Shown here piece after piece: positions 1-5,464 of a stretch of DNA of 9,739 bases. Every line of letters begins with the position of its first letter. Positions within the stretch are counted from its first letter, which is position 1. Origin of the DNA: an uncultured Clostridia bacterium. GTDB taxonomy: Bacteria > Bacillota > Clostridia > Oscillospirales > Ruminococcaceae. Where the stretch lies: positions 1 through 9,739 of the forward strand of contig CALBGD010000326.1 in NCBI GenBank assembly GCA_937893735.1. The letters are read 5' to 3'. The notes beneath the pieces are model-generated. The model had not been told where the DNA came from and made no database searches. It saw only the letters and a list, made by a program, of their open reading frames with translations. Position numbers and translations under genes: made by a program.

Positions 1-84
1 CCTGCCTATCTCCATGGCTCTTTCGCAGGTGAGCTCAGTGATGGCAACGCCCCTTGCGCCGTCTGTGCCGAAAATTCTTCCCAT
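1..84 (-). CDS. glmM: Phosphoglucosamine mutase GlmM, N-terminal fragment (runs off the window)
   Basis: GlmM interconverts glucosamine-6-phosphate and glucosamine-1-phosphate in the cytoplasm, feeding UDP-GlcNAc and peptidoglycan synthesis. Reading the minus strand from 84 to 1 gives 28 uninterrupted codons beginning MGRIFGTDGARGVAITELT, which is the hallmark N-terminus of GlmM (family form MG[RK]-[LY]-FGTDG-[VI]-RG.AN). An alanine sits where most members have valine or isoleucine. The gene continues past position 1, so the catalytic serine loop is not visible. I chose the ATG at 84-82 because GGGGGT (94-89) lies 5 nt upstream and family proteins start at this Met; an in-frame ATG at 96-94 lacks a ribosome site. 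It lies about 100 nt downstream of ruvB on the same strand with no clear terminator between, so it may be read from the ruv promoter. Identity is sure by sequence; only the length is unknown. Confidence 0.93.
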   Translation of the reverse strand, partial: MGRIFGTDGARGVAITELTCERAMEIGR

Positions 85-88
85 ATTG

Positions 89-94
89 ACCCCC
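89..94 (-). promoter_or_regulatory. Ribosome binding site of glmM
   Basis: The minus strand reads GGGGGT, then CAAT, then the ATG at 84. It overlaps the G of a competing upstream ATG (96-94). It therefore favours initiation at 84, giving the family-typical MGRIFGTDG start. Confidence 0.55.
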
Positions 95-96
95 AT

Positions 97-188
97 AATT
101 TAAATCCGGAATTCGTAATCCAGAATTCGGAATTAATGTGCCGCCGCGTAAGGCGAAGCCGTCGCTCTGCGGTTATTTTAAATTTAAA
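97..188. repeat. Small repeat-bearing spacer between ruvB and glmM
   Basis: The spacer contains a two-unit 14-bp tandem repeat: 103-116 AATCCGGAATTCGT and 117-130 AATCCAGAATTCGG, with 12 of 14 matching and a partial third AATT. Next to it is an imperfect hairpin, with arms CCGC (144-147) and GCGG (169-172) and an inner GGC-GAA-GCC (152-160). The whole is bracketed by two copies of AATTTAAA (97-104 and 181-188), the second overlapping the ruvB stop codon. This resembles a small palindromic intergenic element, but only one copy is visible. The hairpin has no T-run on the minus strand, so it is unlikely to be an intrinsic terminator. Confidence 0.45.
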
Positions 189-1236
189 AATCCATGGTCT
201 GCTGACCGTTCTGGAGTATCCCGAGATGCCTGTAAGCAAGGGATGTGGCGGTCCTGCCGCGCGGAGTCCTCGCAATGAAACCGAGCTGCATAAGGAACGG
301 CTCGCAGACCTCCTCCAGCGTGACGGATTCCTCGCCAAGCGCCGAAGCCAGCGTTTCAAGACCCACCGGACCGCCGTTGTAACCCTTGATTATCATTTCA
401 AGGAACCTGCGGTCAAGCCGGTCAAGTCCGAGCCTGTCGATGTCCTCGCGGGCTAACGCGATATCCGCGATCTCCTGTGTTATCTTTCCGTCCCCGAGCA
501 CCTCGGCGTAGTCGCGCACGCGCTTCAGAAGCCGGTTCGCGATTCGCGGAGTTCCGCGGGAGCGCTTCGCTATCTCCATCGCGCCGTCCTTGGTGCATGG
601 AATCGCAAGAATTATCGCCGAACGCTGCACAATGCTGCAAAGCTCCTCGGGAGTGTACAGCTCCAGCCGCTGAATTACGCCGAAACGGTCGCGCAGCGGC
701 GCGGAAAGCTGCCCTGAGCGCGTTGTAGCGCCTATCAGTGTGAACCTCGGCAGGTCAATGCGGATAGACCGCGCAGACGGCCCGTTGCCCATGATTATGT
801 CCAGAACATAGTCCTCCATTGCCGGGTAAAGGACTTCCTCCACCTGCCGGGATAGCCTGTGTATCTCGTCGATGAACAGCACGTCGTTGGGCTGGAGGTT
901 CGTCAGCAGAGCCGCAAGGTCGCCCGCCTTTTCTATGGCGGGGCCGGACGTTACGCGGATATTGACTCCCATCTCGTTTGCGATAATGCAGGAGAGCGTG
1001 GTCTTTCCAAGCCCCGGAGGGCCGTACAGCAGGACATGGTCAAGGCACTCGCCGCGCTTCTTTGCAGCCTCTATGTAAACCTTCATGTTCTCCTTGACCT
1101 TTTCCTGACCTATGTATTCATCAAGTACCTTCGGGCGGAGGGAATACTCGATATCGGTATCTGCCTCATTATATTCCGGCTCGACTATTCTGTTACTGTT
1201 CCCGGGATTTCCCCCGAATTCAGACATTTCAAGCAT
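184..1236 (-). CDS. ruvB: Holliday junction branch migration ATPase RuvB
   Basis: RuvB is the hexameric AAA+ motor that, with RuvA, drives branch migration of Holliday junctions during recombinational repair. The 350-residue product has the usual family length. Visible motifs are Walker A GPPGLGKT (72-79), Walker B FIDEIH (121-126), the segment [14 protein letters not shown] (148-161), which in the family contains the RuvA-contacting beta-hairpin, sensor 1 GATTRSG (169-175) with the arginine-finger region APLRDRFG (179-186), sensor 2 [17 protein letters not shown] (228-244), and the winged-helix end [10 protein letters not shown] (319-328). The ATG at 1236 is chosen because AAGGA lies about 5 nt upstream; a second in-frame ATG at 1227 gives MSEFGG and is less well spaced. 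The gene overlaps the stop of the preceding TPR gene by 8 nt (ATGCTTGA), so translation is probably coupled. No key residue is missing. Confidence 0.98.
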   Translation of the reverse strand: MLEMSEFGGNPGNSNRIVEPEYNEADTDIEYSLRPKVLDEYIGQEKVKENMKVYIEAAKKRGECLDHVLLYGPPGLGKTTLSCIIANEMGVNIRVTSGPAIEKAGDLAALLTNLQPNDVLFIDEIHRLSRQVEEVLYPAMEDYVLDIIMGNGPSARSIRIDLPRFTLIGATTRSGQLSAPLRDRFGVIQRLELYTPEELCSIVQRSAIILAIPCTKDGAMEIAKRSRGTPRIANRLLKRVRDYAEVLGDGKITQEIADIALAREDIDRLGLDRLDRRFLEMIIKGYNGGPVGLETLASALGEESVTLEEVCEPFLMQLGFIARTPRGRTATSLAYRHLGILQNGQQTMDF

Positions 1237-2158
1237 CTTTGTCCTTCTCCTCCGTGTCCTGTGGTTCTTCCTTTTCTATGCGGCGGTAGTAATTTGCCGG
1301 CAAGTCTTCGCCGTCCGCTTCCTCCGCATGGTTGAACATACGAAGCGCGGTCATGCGCTTTGAGAGCTGCTCCGGCTCCTTGTAGCCGCAGAGTATTGCC
1401 TTGTCGTAGTGCTCCTCGGCGGATTTTTCATCGTCATGCATTGCGTACCATGTGGCGAGCTCCGCCTGAACAAGCGGGTGACCCGCCTGTATGGTTTCCA
1501 GTTTTTTCAGCGTTTCAAGAGCCCGGTCGTCCTCGCCGCGCAGCATATAGATGAGCGACAGGCTGTAATATGAATATCCGTGATTCGGATCGTATTTCAA
1601 CGCCTGCTCAAAGCAGTACTCGGCGTTTTCCAGCTTTCCGTCAGCGTAATATGCGTGACCCAGCCGGGACTGTACCTCAGGGTTGTCCGGAGCGACCTCT
1701 GCCGCCTTGCGGAAAGCCCACAGCAGGCGAGCCTCGTTTTCCGTTTCCTCGTACAGCTTCACGAGCCACTCCACGCAGAAAAGCTGATTCTGCCGCACGC
1801 TTGCCATGCTGAGTGATTTCAGCAGAAGCTCCTCGGCGACAGGGTAACTGCCCTGAAACAGCTTTACGATTCCCTTGTAGGCGACCCGGGCGCTTTCGTC
1901 GTTCACCATGACTTTTAATCCGTGCTTGCCGAGCGCCCTTAGTGCGGCGCGGCGCATTGCAGCCTTCTCCTTAACGAATGAAAAAAGCATAGCAAGAAGC
2001 ACCGAAACAACTATCATTCCGCACATGATAATGCCGGATACACATAATAAATTATATTTTGTATCGCCCAAAAACACAATAATGAACAGCAGGAACTCAA
2101 TGACTGCAAACATCGCAAATATTTTTTCGGATAATTCTAATCGCTTCAGAGCCTTCAC
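1229..2158 (-). CDS. Membrane-anchored tetratricopeptide repeat protein
   Basis: Function is unknown. The roughly 309-residue product has two hydrophobic segments at about 12-30 and 36-61, separated by a short loop, followed by a basic stretch ([18 protein letters not shown]) and a soluble region with about four TPR-like helix pairs (127-158, 161-194, 195-227, 229-260). The clearest is [20 protein letters not shown] followed by [10 protein letters not shown]. The tail is highly charged. The likely topology is a hairpin in the cytoplasmic membrane with the TPRs in the cytosol, as a protein-interaction scaffold (inference). It sits 33 nt after ruvA and overlaps ruvB by 8 nt, inside the ruv operon, where most genomes have ruvA and ruvB adjacent. 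The first in-frame conventional start is GTG at 2158, but it lies inside the Shine-Dalgarno sequence; a CTG at 2149-2147 is ideally spaced, and the next ATG is codon 16. The N-terminal boundary is therefore uncertain by a few residues. Confidence 0.85.
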   Translation of the reverse strand: MKALKRLELSEKIFAMFAVIEFLLFIIVFLGDTKYNLLCVSGIIMCGMIVVSVLLAMLFSFVKEKAAMRRAALRALGKHGLKVMVNDESARVAYKGIVKLFQGSYPVAEELLLKSLSMASVRQNQLFCVEWLVKLYEETENEARLLWAFRKAAEVAPDNPEVQSRLGHAYYADGKLENAEYCFEQALKYDPNHGYSYYSLSLIYMLRGEDDRALETLKKLETIQAGHPLVQAELATWYAMHDDEKSAEEHYDKAILCGYKEPEQLSKRMTALRMFNHAEEADGEDLPANYYRRIEKEEPQDTEEKDKDA

Positions 2159-2162
2159 CTCC
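2158..2162 (-). promoter_or_regulatory. Shine-Dalgarno of the TPR gene that conflicts with the GTG start
   Basis: The minus strand reads GGAGG at 2162-2158, followed by TGAAGGCT and then CTG at 2149-2147. The GTG at 2158-2156 overlaps the motif and cannot be initiated from it with normal spacing. The CTG, codon 4 of that frame, is 8 nt away, which is ideal. An ATG at 2165-2163 is in another frame. Confidence 0.5.
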
Positions 2163-2191
2163 CATAACCGGATTTTATGACTGGCTGAAAC

Positions 2192-2791
2192 TCAGCCAAG
2201 CCGCTTCAGCGCGTACTTTATAAGCTCCTCAACCGTGCTGTCAGGGTTCGCGCCTGCAAGCGCCGCCTGAGCCTGCGGCAGTGCGAATCCAAGCACGCAG
2301 AGCGCCGTGACCGCCTCCGCTGCCGCGTTTCCGCCGGTCAAAGCGGCGTCCATCGGCTCGGCGCCGAGATCCGCCGCAGAAATGTGCTGCTCCTTCGCGA
2401 CCTTGTCCTTAAGCTCCATCACGATACGCTGGGCTATCTTGTTGCCTATTCCCGGAGAGCGGGTCAGGGTCTTGCTGTCGCCCGTGGTTATGCACAGTGC
2501 CAGCTTCGACGGCGTGATATCAGAGAGTATCGACAGCGCCGCCTTGGGACCTACTCCCGAAACGGAAGTAAGCTGTTTGAATGCCTGCAACTCCGCAGTA
2601 TCCGCGAAGCCGAACAGATCGACCGCGTCCTCACGGACATTGAGCTGCGTGAAGAGTTTCACCTCGCCGCTGCTTCCTATCTTTTTCAGCGTGTTCATCG
2701 TGGTACGGCAGGCGTAGCCCACTCCCCCGCACTCCACCACAGCGAGGTTAGGCTCGGTGTGGATAAGTTCGCCGTGTAAGCTGTATATCAT
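2192..2791 (-). CDS. ruvA: Holliday junction DNA helicase subunit RuvA
   Basis: RuvA forms tetramers that hold the Holliday junction in a square-planar form and load RuvB rings onto its arms. At 199 residues it is full length. Domain I (about 1-62) starts MIYSLHGEL and carries the acidic pin residues E54-D55 in NVREDAVDLFGF, matching the two acidic residues that separate DNA strands in the E. coli protein. Domain II has two helix-hairpin-helix motifs, VSGVGPKAALSIL (77-89) and SPGIGNKIAQRI (112-123). A flexible alanine-rich linker (about 135-155) leads to domain III (about 156-199), which binds RuvB. The ATG at 2791 lies 5 nt after the ruvC stop, and its ribosome site AGAGG is within the last ruvC codons, implying coupled translation. 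Confidence 0.98.
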   Translation of the reverse strand: MIYSLHGELIHTEPNLAVVECGGVGYACRTTMNTLKKIGSSGEVKLFTQLNVREDAVDLFGFADTAELQAFKQLTSVSGVGPKAALSILSDITPSKLALCITTGDSKTLTRSPGIGNKIAQRIVMELKDKVAKEQHISAADLGAEPMDAALTGGNAAAEAVTALCVLGFALPQAQAALAGANPDSTVEELIKYALKRLG

Positions 2792-2796
2792 GTAAA

Positions 2797-3345
2797 TTAC
2801 CTCTTGTTCCTGTGGAATATCTTTCCGCGCGCGCCGTCATTCTCCGTTGCCTTTGCTATCAGCGCGGAGAGCTGCGACCCACTGGAATGACCGTGGCATA
2901 TAGCCAGAGCCACTGCGTCCGCAGTGTCGTCTGGCTTGGGTATTTCGTTCAGGCGGAGAATGTTCTTCACCATCTCCTGGACCTGGTGCTTTTCCGCCTT
3001 TCCGTAGCCGACCACCGCCTGCTTTACCTGCATTGGCGTGTATTCGTAAATATCAACGTCATGCTGAACGGCAGACAGCAAAATCACCCCGCGCGCCTGT
3101 GCAACGTCGATTCCGGTGGTCTTGTTGTTGGTGAAATACAGCTTCTCGATGGACATACAATCCGGCTGGAACATATCCAGCACCTTGTTCATATCGTTGT
3201 AAATCTCCATCAGCCGCAGGTCAAAGCTTGTCCCGGCGTCAGTCGTTATAGCACCGTAGTTCACCACGGAAAACTGCGCCCGGCTGTAATCCAGCACTCC
3301 GTAGCCGACTATCGCATATCCCGGGTCTATCCCGATTATTCTCAT
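2797..3345 (-). CDS. ruvC: Holliday junction resolvase RuvC
   Basis: RuvC is the dimeric endonuclease that nicks two opposed strands of a Holliday junction to resolve it, working with RuvAB. The 182-residue product begins MRIIGIDPG and keeps the full acidic catalytic set of the RNase H-like fold: D7 in GIDPG, E67 in SIEKLYF, and D140 and D143 in PDDTADAVALAICH. The motif YTPMQVKQAVVGYGKAEKHQ (102-121) is also family-typical. Its ATG (3345) shares an ATGA with the stop of the radical SAM gene, a 4-nt overlap; the upstream GAAAG is only a weak ribosome site, so expression likely depends on translational coupling. It is intact and about 10 residues longer at the C-terminus than the E. coli protein, with a basic tail. 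Confidence 0.98.
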   Translation of the reverse strand: MRIIGIDPGYAIVGYGVLDYSRAQFSVVNYGAITTDAGTSFDLRLMEIYNDMNKVLDMFQPDCMSIEKLYFTNNKTTGIDVAQARGVILLSAVQHDVDIYEYTPMQVKQAVVGYGKAEKHQVQEMVKNILRLNEIPKPDDTADAVALAICHGHSSGSQLSALIAKATENDGARGKIFHRNKR

Positions 3346-3959
3346 GTGTAGCTTTCGTTGTCAGTGATGTACTCGCGCACCCTGAGCGGTATCCCCATGC
3401 TGTCCGCGAGCTTCTGGCAGCGGTCTATCTCCTCCCTGGAGATGACATCGACCACCGTGAACTTGGTCTGCACTCCCATGTTCTTCATATCCCTTGCGAA
3501 ATCCAGCATTGCCTGAAACGCCGGCTCGCCGAAATGCGGCCGTGTGACCTCGTTATAGCGCTTCGCGTCCGGAGCGTTAAGGCTGATGGAAGCTATGTCG
3601 ATAAGCCCCCGGAAGCGCTCAATGTCGAAATCCGGGTGTATCATGCGGACAAGTCCGTTGGTATTCAGGCGTATCTTCATGTCGGAATGCTCGCGGATAT
3701 ACTCCGCAGTCCTTACCAGCATATCCGCACGGACTGTGGGCTCACCGTAGCCGCAGAATATTGCATTCGTACAGCCGGTCTTGTCGAAAGCCTCGTAAGC
3801 GGCGGTTATCTCCTCAAAGGAGGGCTCATGCTCCAGCCAGAGACTGTCGTTATCCTTGACGGAATCGGAATTGTTCCGCAGACAGAACACGCAGTTGCAG
3901 GGGCAGCCGTTGGTTATATTAATGTACATCTGACCATCAAATTTGTAAAAAATCGTCAT
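3342..3959 (-). CDS. TatD-linked radical SAM protein
   Basis: A small radical S-adenosylmethionine enzyme of 205 residues. The [4Fe-4S]/SAM motif CxxxCxxC is formed by C19, C23 and C26 in NGCPCNCVFCLRN, with an extra C21. The SAM-contacting GYGEPT is at 70-75, and the strand motifs RLNTNG (97-102) and SISLNAPD (124-131) follow. The compact size and the start MYINITNGC match the family usually annotated as TatD-associated radical SAM (TIGR04038 in my recollection); its substrate is not known to me. No tatD gene is in this window. It is first in the ruv operon, about 29 nt after the predicted transcription start. The ATG at 3959 has AGAGG 9 nt upstream, while the internal Met11 lacks one. Membership in the radical SAM superfamily is certain; the subfamily is likely. 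Confidence 0.87.
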   Translation of the reverse strand: MTIFYKFDGQMYINITNGCPCNCVFCLRNNSDSVKDNDSLWLEHEPSFEEITAAYEAFDKTGCTNAIFCGYGEPTVRADMLVRTAEYIREHSDMKIRLNTNGLVRMIHPDFDIERFRGLIDIASISLNAPDAKRYNEVTRPHFGEPAFQAMLDFARDMKNMGVQTKFTVVDVISREEIDRCQKLADSMGIPLRVREYITDNESYT

Positions 3960-3994
3960 ATGGTTATACCTCTACACATAAAATTATTCATTAT

Positions 3995-4023
3995 ATTATA
4001 CCACTATATTGCGTTTTTGTCAA
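3995..4023 (-). promoter_or_regulatory. Consensus sigma-A promoter of the radical SAM-ruvC-ruvA-TPR-ruvB operon
   Basis: On the minus strand, TTGACA (4023-4018) is followed by exactly 17 nt and then TATAAT (4000-3995). TGG directly before the -10 supplies an extended TGn element. Both hexamers are perfect consensus. The predicted start of transcription is near 3988, leaving a leader of about 28 nt before the ATG at 3959. No LexA-type operator is apparent around it. Confidence 0.92.
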
Positions 4024-4048
4024 ATCGAAATTCACTAAATATTGACCG

Positions 4049-4066
4049 TGTAACGTCGCAATTACA
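4049..4066. promoter_or_regulatory. Weak inverted repeat upstream of the ruv operon promoter
   Basis: TGTAA (4049-4053), 8 nt, TTACA (4062-4066) forms a perfect 5-bp inverted repeat centred about 70 bp upstream of the predicted start. The position would suit an activator or may be chance in AT-rich DNA. No known regulator is assigned. Confidence 0.2.
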
Positions 4067-4085
4067 ACATTCAGCACGATTTTCA

Positions 4086-4120
4086 TAAAAATTTCAGCCG
4101 GAAGATGGCTCCCGGCTGAA
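4086..4120 (-). terminator. Intrinsic terminator of the ferredoxin gene
   Basis: A perfect 9-bp stem TTCAGCCGG (4093-4101) pairs with CCGGCTGAA (4112-4120) around a 10-nt loop. Read on the minus strand it starts 6 nt after the ferredoxin stop and is followed by the T-rich run ATTTTTAT. The plus-strand direction has no T-run. It isolates the ferredoxin transcript from the ruv promoter. Confidence 0.9.
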
Positions 4121-4125
4121 TGTGG

Positions 4126-4836
4126 TTATTCTGATATTACCTGTCCGTCCGTGGTGATGATGTCCACACGCACCGGAATATTCTTTCCGCTGGCAGAAAC
4201 CGCGCGCTCCACAGCGCTGACGATTCCTCCGCAGCAGGGCACCTCCATGCGGACAACGGTTATGCTCTTAATGTCGTTTGCGCGGATTATTTCGCCGAGC
4301 TTCTCAGCGTAATCCACGTCGTCGAGCTTTGGACAGCCGATGAGCGTTACCCTGCCGCTAATGTATTTCCTGTGGAAATCCCCGTAGGCATACGCAGTGC
4401 AGTCTGCGGCGATGAGCAGGTCGCAGCCCTTGAAATACGGAGCCCGCGCCCCGGCAAGCTTTATCTGCACCGGCCACTGGCTGAGCATACTTGGAATCTC
4501 GCCCGCGTCCGCCGGAGCGGCTTTCGGCTTCATCTGAGCCGCCCTCATTCCGGGGCAGCCCGTGAAAACCGGCTTTTCCGCAGGCTTTGGAGCTTCCTTT
4601 TCCGCGAGGTGGCGCTTTACAGCTTCCTCGTCAAACTCCGGAGCCTCGCGCTGAACAAAGCTTATTGCATTCATGGGACAGGCGGGCAGGCAGTTGCCCA
4701 GTCCGTCGCAGAAATCCTCCCGGAGGAGCTCCGCTTTTCCGTTAACTATGCCGATAGCGGCTTCCTTGCAGGCGTTTGCGCACAGACCGCAGCCGTTGCA
4801 CTTCTCTTTGTCTATATGTATTATCTGTCTTATCAT
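4126..4836 (-). CDS. Two-cluster ferredoxin with cysteine-rich C-terminal domain
   Basis: A 236-residue iron-sulfur protein. The first 4Fe-4S motif is C13-x2-C16-x2-C19-x3-C23 (CNGCGLCANAC). The second is a looser CDGLGNCLPACP with C43, C49, C53, typical of the ferredoxin-like proteins that carry the LCDGLG signature. After a charged linker (about 62-90) comes a conserved-looking C-terminal domain with GCPG (C94), KGCDLLIAADCTAYA (C138, C146), LIGCPKLDD (C168) and EVPCCGG (C201, C202). These extra cysteines could bind another cluster or a metal (inference). It is probably a cytosolic electron-transfer protein; partner and substrate are unknown. It is monocistronic, with its own promoter and terminator. 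The ATG at 4836 is supported by GGAG 7 nt upstream. Confidence 0.9.
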   Translation of the reverse strand: MIRQIIHIDKEKCNGCGLCANACKEAAIGIVNGKAELLREDFCDGLGNCLPACPMNAISFVQREAPEFDEEAVKRHLAEKEAPKPAEKPVFTGCPGMRAAQMKPKAAPADAGEIPSMLSQWPVQIKLAGARAPYFKGCDLLIAADCTAYAYGDFHRKYISGRVTLIGCPKLDDVDYAEKLGEIIRANDIKSITVVRMEVPCCGGIVSAVERAVSASGKNIPVRVDIITTDGQVISE

Positions 4837-4864
4837 GATAAATCTCCGTTTCTCTTGATTATTC

Positions 4865-4879
4865 GCGGCATTCGGCCGC
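4865..4879 (-). other. Leader hairpin of the ferredoxin mRNA
   Basis: GCGGC-CGAAT-GCCGC forms a perfect 5-bp GC stem with a 5-nt loop right at the predicted 5' end of the ferredoxin transcript. It may stabilise the mRNA 5' end. No riboswitch consensus is recognised. Confidence 0.45.
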
Positions 4880-4886
4880 CGTGTAT

Positions 4887-4915
4887 ATGATAACGCATTT
4901 TTCGCTGAAAGTCAA
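4887..4915 (-). promoter_or_regulatory. Promoter of the ferredoxin gene
   Basis: Minus strand TTGACT (4915-4910), 17-nt spacer, TATCAT (4892-4887). Both hexamers are one base from sigma-A consensus and the spacing is optimal. The start would be near 4880, about 44 nt before the ATG. Confidence 0.75.
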
Positions 4916-5008
4916 TAGAACGGCATAAACTACATTTCAAGCCACATTTTTCATACAGCTCATACCAAATAAACCCCGGGCAGCTAAAAACTTTTTTTGC
5001 GTTTCTGC

Positions 5009-5037
5009 TTGACAGGCTGAATAATATGTGTTACAAT
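5009..5037 (+). promoter_or_regulatory. Promoter of the 87-codon gene
   Basis: TTGACA (5009-5014), a 17-nt spacer, then TACAAT (5032-5037) preceded by TGT as an extended -10. The -35 is perfect consensus and the -10 differs by one base. Transcription should start near 5044, giving a leader of about 56 nt. It diverges from the ferredoxin promoter about 95 bp away. Confidence 0.88.
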
Positions 5038-5048
5038 TATGATTGTAA
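5031..5048. promoter_or_regulatory. Perfect inverted repeat over the -10 and start site (operator candidate)
   Basis: TTACAAT-TATG-ATTGTAA is a perfect 7-bp inverted repeat with a 4-bp centre that covers the whole -10 hexamer and the expected transcription start of the 87-codon gene. That position suits a repressor operator. Spacing differs from the 7-1-7 Fur/PerR pattern and from TACA-N2-TGTA cop boxes, so no regulator is named. An RNA hairpin role is less likely because transcription would begin within it. Confidence 0.5.
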
Positions 5049-5084
5049 TTTCTGTCGAATGATCGCTGACAGTATAAATATGCC

Positions 5085-5091
5085 AAGGAGG
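5085..5091 (+). promoter_or_regulatory. Strong ribosome binding site of the 87-codon gene
   Basis: AAGGAGG lies 8 nt before the ATG at 5100, a near-ideal anti-16S match. It points to high translation of this small gene. Confidence 0.85.
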
Positions 5092-5099
5092 ATTTTTAA

Positions 5100-5363
5100 A
5101 TGGATAATATTCATGTAGGAGATAAGGTAGTTGTCAGACTTAAGGAAAGCTATTACAGCGACGGCAACACAAGACCAATCGTTCAGGGCGAGGTGGTTTA
5201 CGCTTCCCCGAAGGGTACATACGCAGTCGTAAACGTTGGCAAGTACAACGTAACATACTGGAACAACGAGATAAACCTTTTCGATACAAACAAGTACAGA
5301 AAAACCAGCGGCAACCGCGTTGAGCCTATCTCCGGTGCGTCTTCCGACGACGACCAGCAGTGA
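5100..5363 (+). CDS. Small unrecognised protein, probable SH3-like beta barrel
   Basis: I do not recognise the family. The 87-residue product is soluble, has no signal peptide, no membrane segment and no cysteine. Residues 5-62 read as alternating polar/hydrophobic strands (HVGDKVVVRLKESYYSDG, IVQGEVVYAS, GTYAVVNVGKYNVTYW, NEINLFD), with glycine turns. The GDKVVV opening is reminiscent of small SH3/KOW-like barrels (inference from pattern only). The last 20 residues are polar and acidic (SGASSDDDQQ) and probably disordered. It is the only plus-strand gene here and is a complete single-gene transcription unit: consensus promoter, palindrome over the -10, strong ribosome site and terminator. 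That architecture makes it a real and probably well-expressed gene. Confidence 0.85.
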   Translation: MDNIHVGDKVVVRLKESYYSDGNTRPIVQGEVVYASPKGTYAVVNVGKYNVTYWNNEINLFDTNKYRKTSGNRVEPISGASSDDDQQ

Positions 5364-5378
5364 TCTGATATAAAAGCG

Positions 5379-5410
5379 TCCCCTCCTGTGATCAGGAGGG
5401 GAATTTTGAT
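5379..5410 (+). terminator. Intrinsic terminator of the 87-codon gene
   Basis: A perfect 10-bp stem TCCCCTCCTG (5379-5388) / CAGGAGGGGA (5393-5402) with a TGAT loop is followed by ATTTTGATTTT. It starts 15 nt after the stop codon. Confidence 0.93.
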
Positions 5411-5459
5411 TTTAAAAACGAAACGGCTGCCGTCAGGGTCCACGCCCTGATGGCAGCCG
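5411..5459 (-). terminator. Intrinsic terminator of the GldFG-DUF4340 operon
   Basis: Positions 5424-5439 pair with 5444-5459 in a 16-bp stem with only two G-U pairs and a 4-nt loop. On the minus strand it begins 5 nt after the 94-codon gene's stop and is followed by TTTCGTTTTTAAAA. It stands back to back with the plus-strand terminator, sharing the AT-rich core near 5403-5423. Confidence 0.92.
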
Positions 5460-5464
5460 GATCA

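Noticed and set aside
85..96. Upstream in-frame ATG for glmM at 96-94
   Set aside because: It has no Shine-Dalgarno and would add MGVN before the conserved family start; its G overlaps the ribosome site of the ATG at 84.
144..172. Hairpin after ruvB as a terminator
   Set aside because: The stem is short and interrupted and no T-run follows on the minus strand.
6..359. Minus-strand frame of 117 codons spanning the ruvB end and the glmM start
   Set aside because: It overlaps ruvB and glmM in a different frame, and both of those match known families.
2812..3351. Long plus-strand open frame (179 codons) antisense to ruvC
   Set aside because: ruvC on the minus strand has every catalytic residue and family motifs; the plus frame has no ribosome site and a composition typical of a shadow.
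4837..5008. Riboswitch or small RNA in the divergent intergenic region
   Set aside because: The leaders are short (about 44 and 56 nt) and no riboswitch core or independent promoter-terminator pair was found.
5031..5048. Fur/PerR or CopY/BlaI operator
   Set aside because: Half-site spacing (7-4-7) does not match 7-1-7 Fur-family boxes or TACA-N2-TGTA cop boxes; kept only as an unidentified palindrome.
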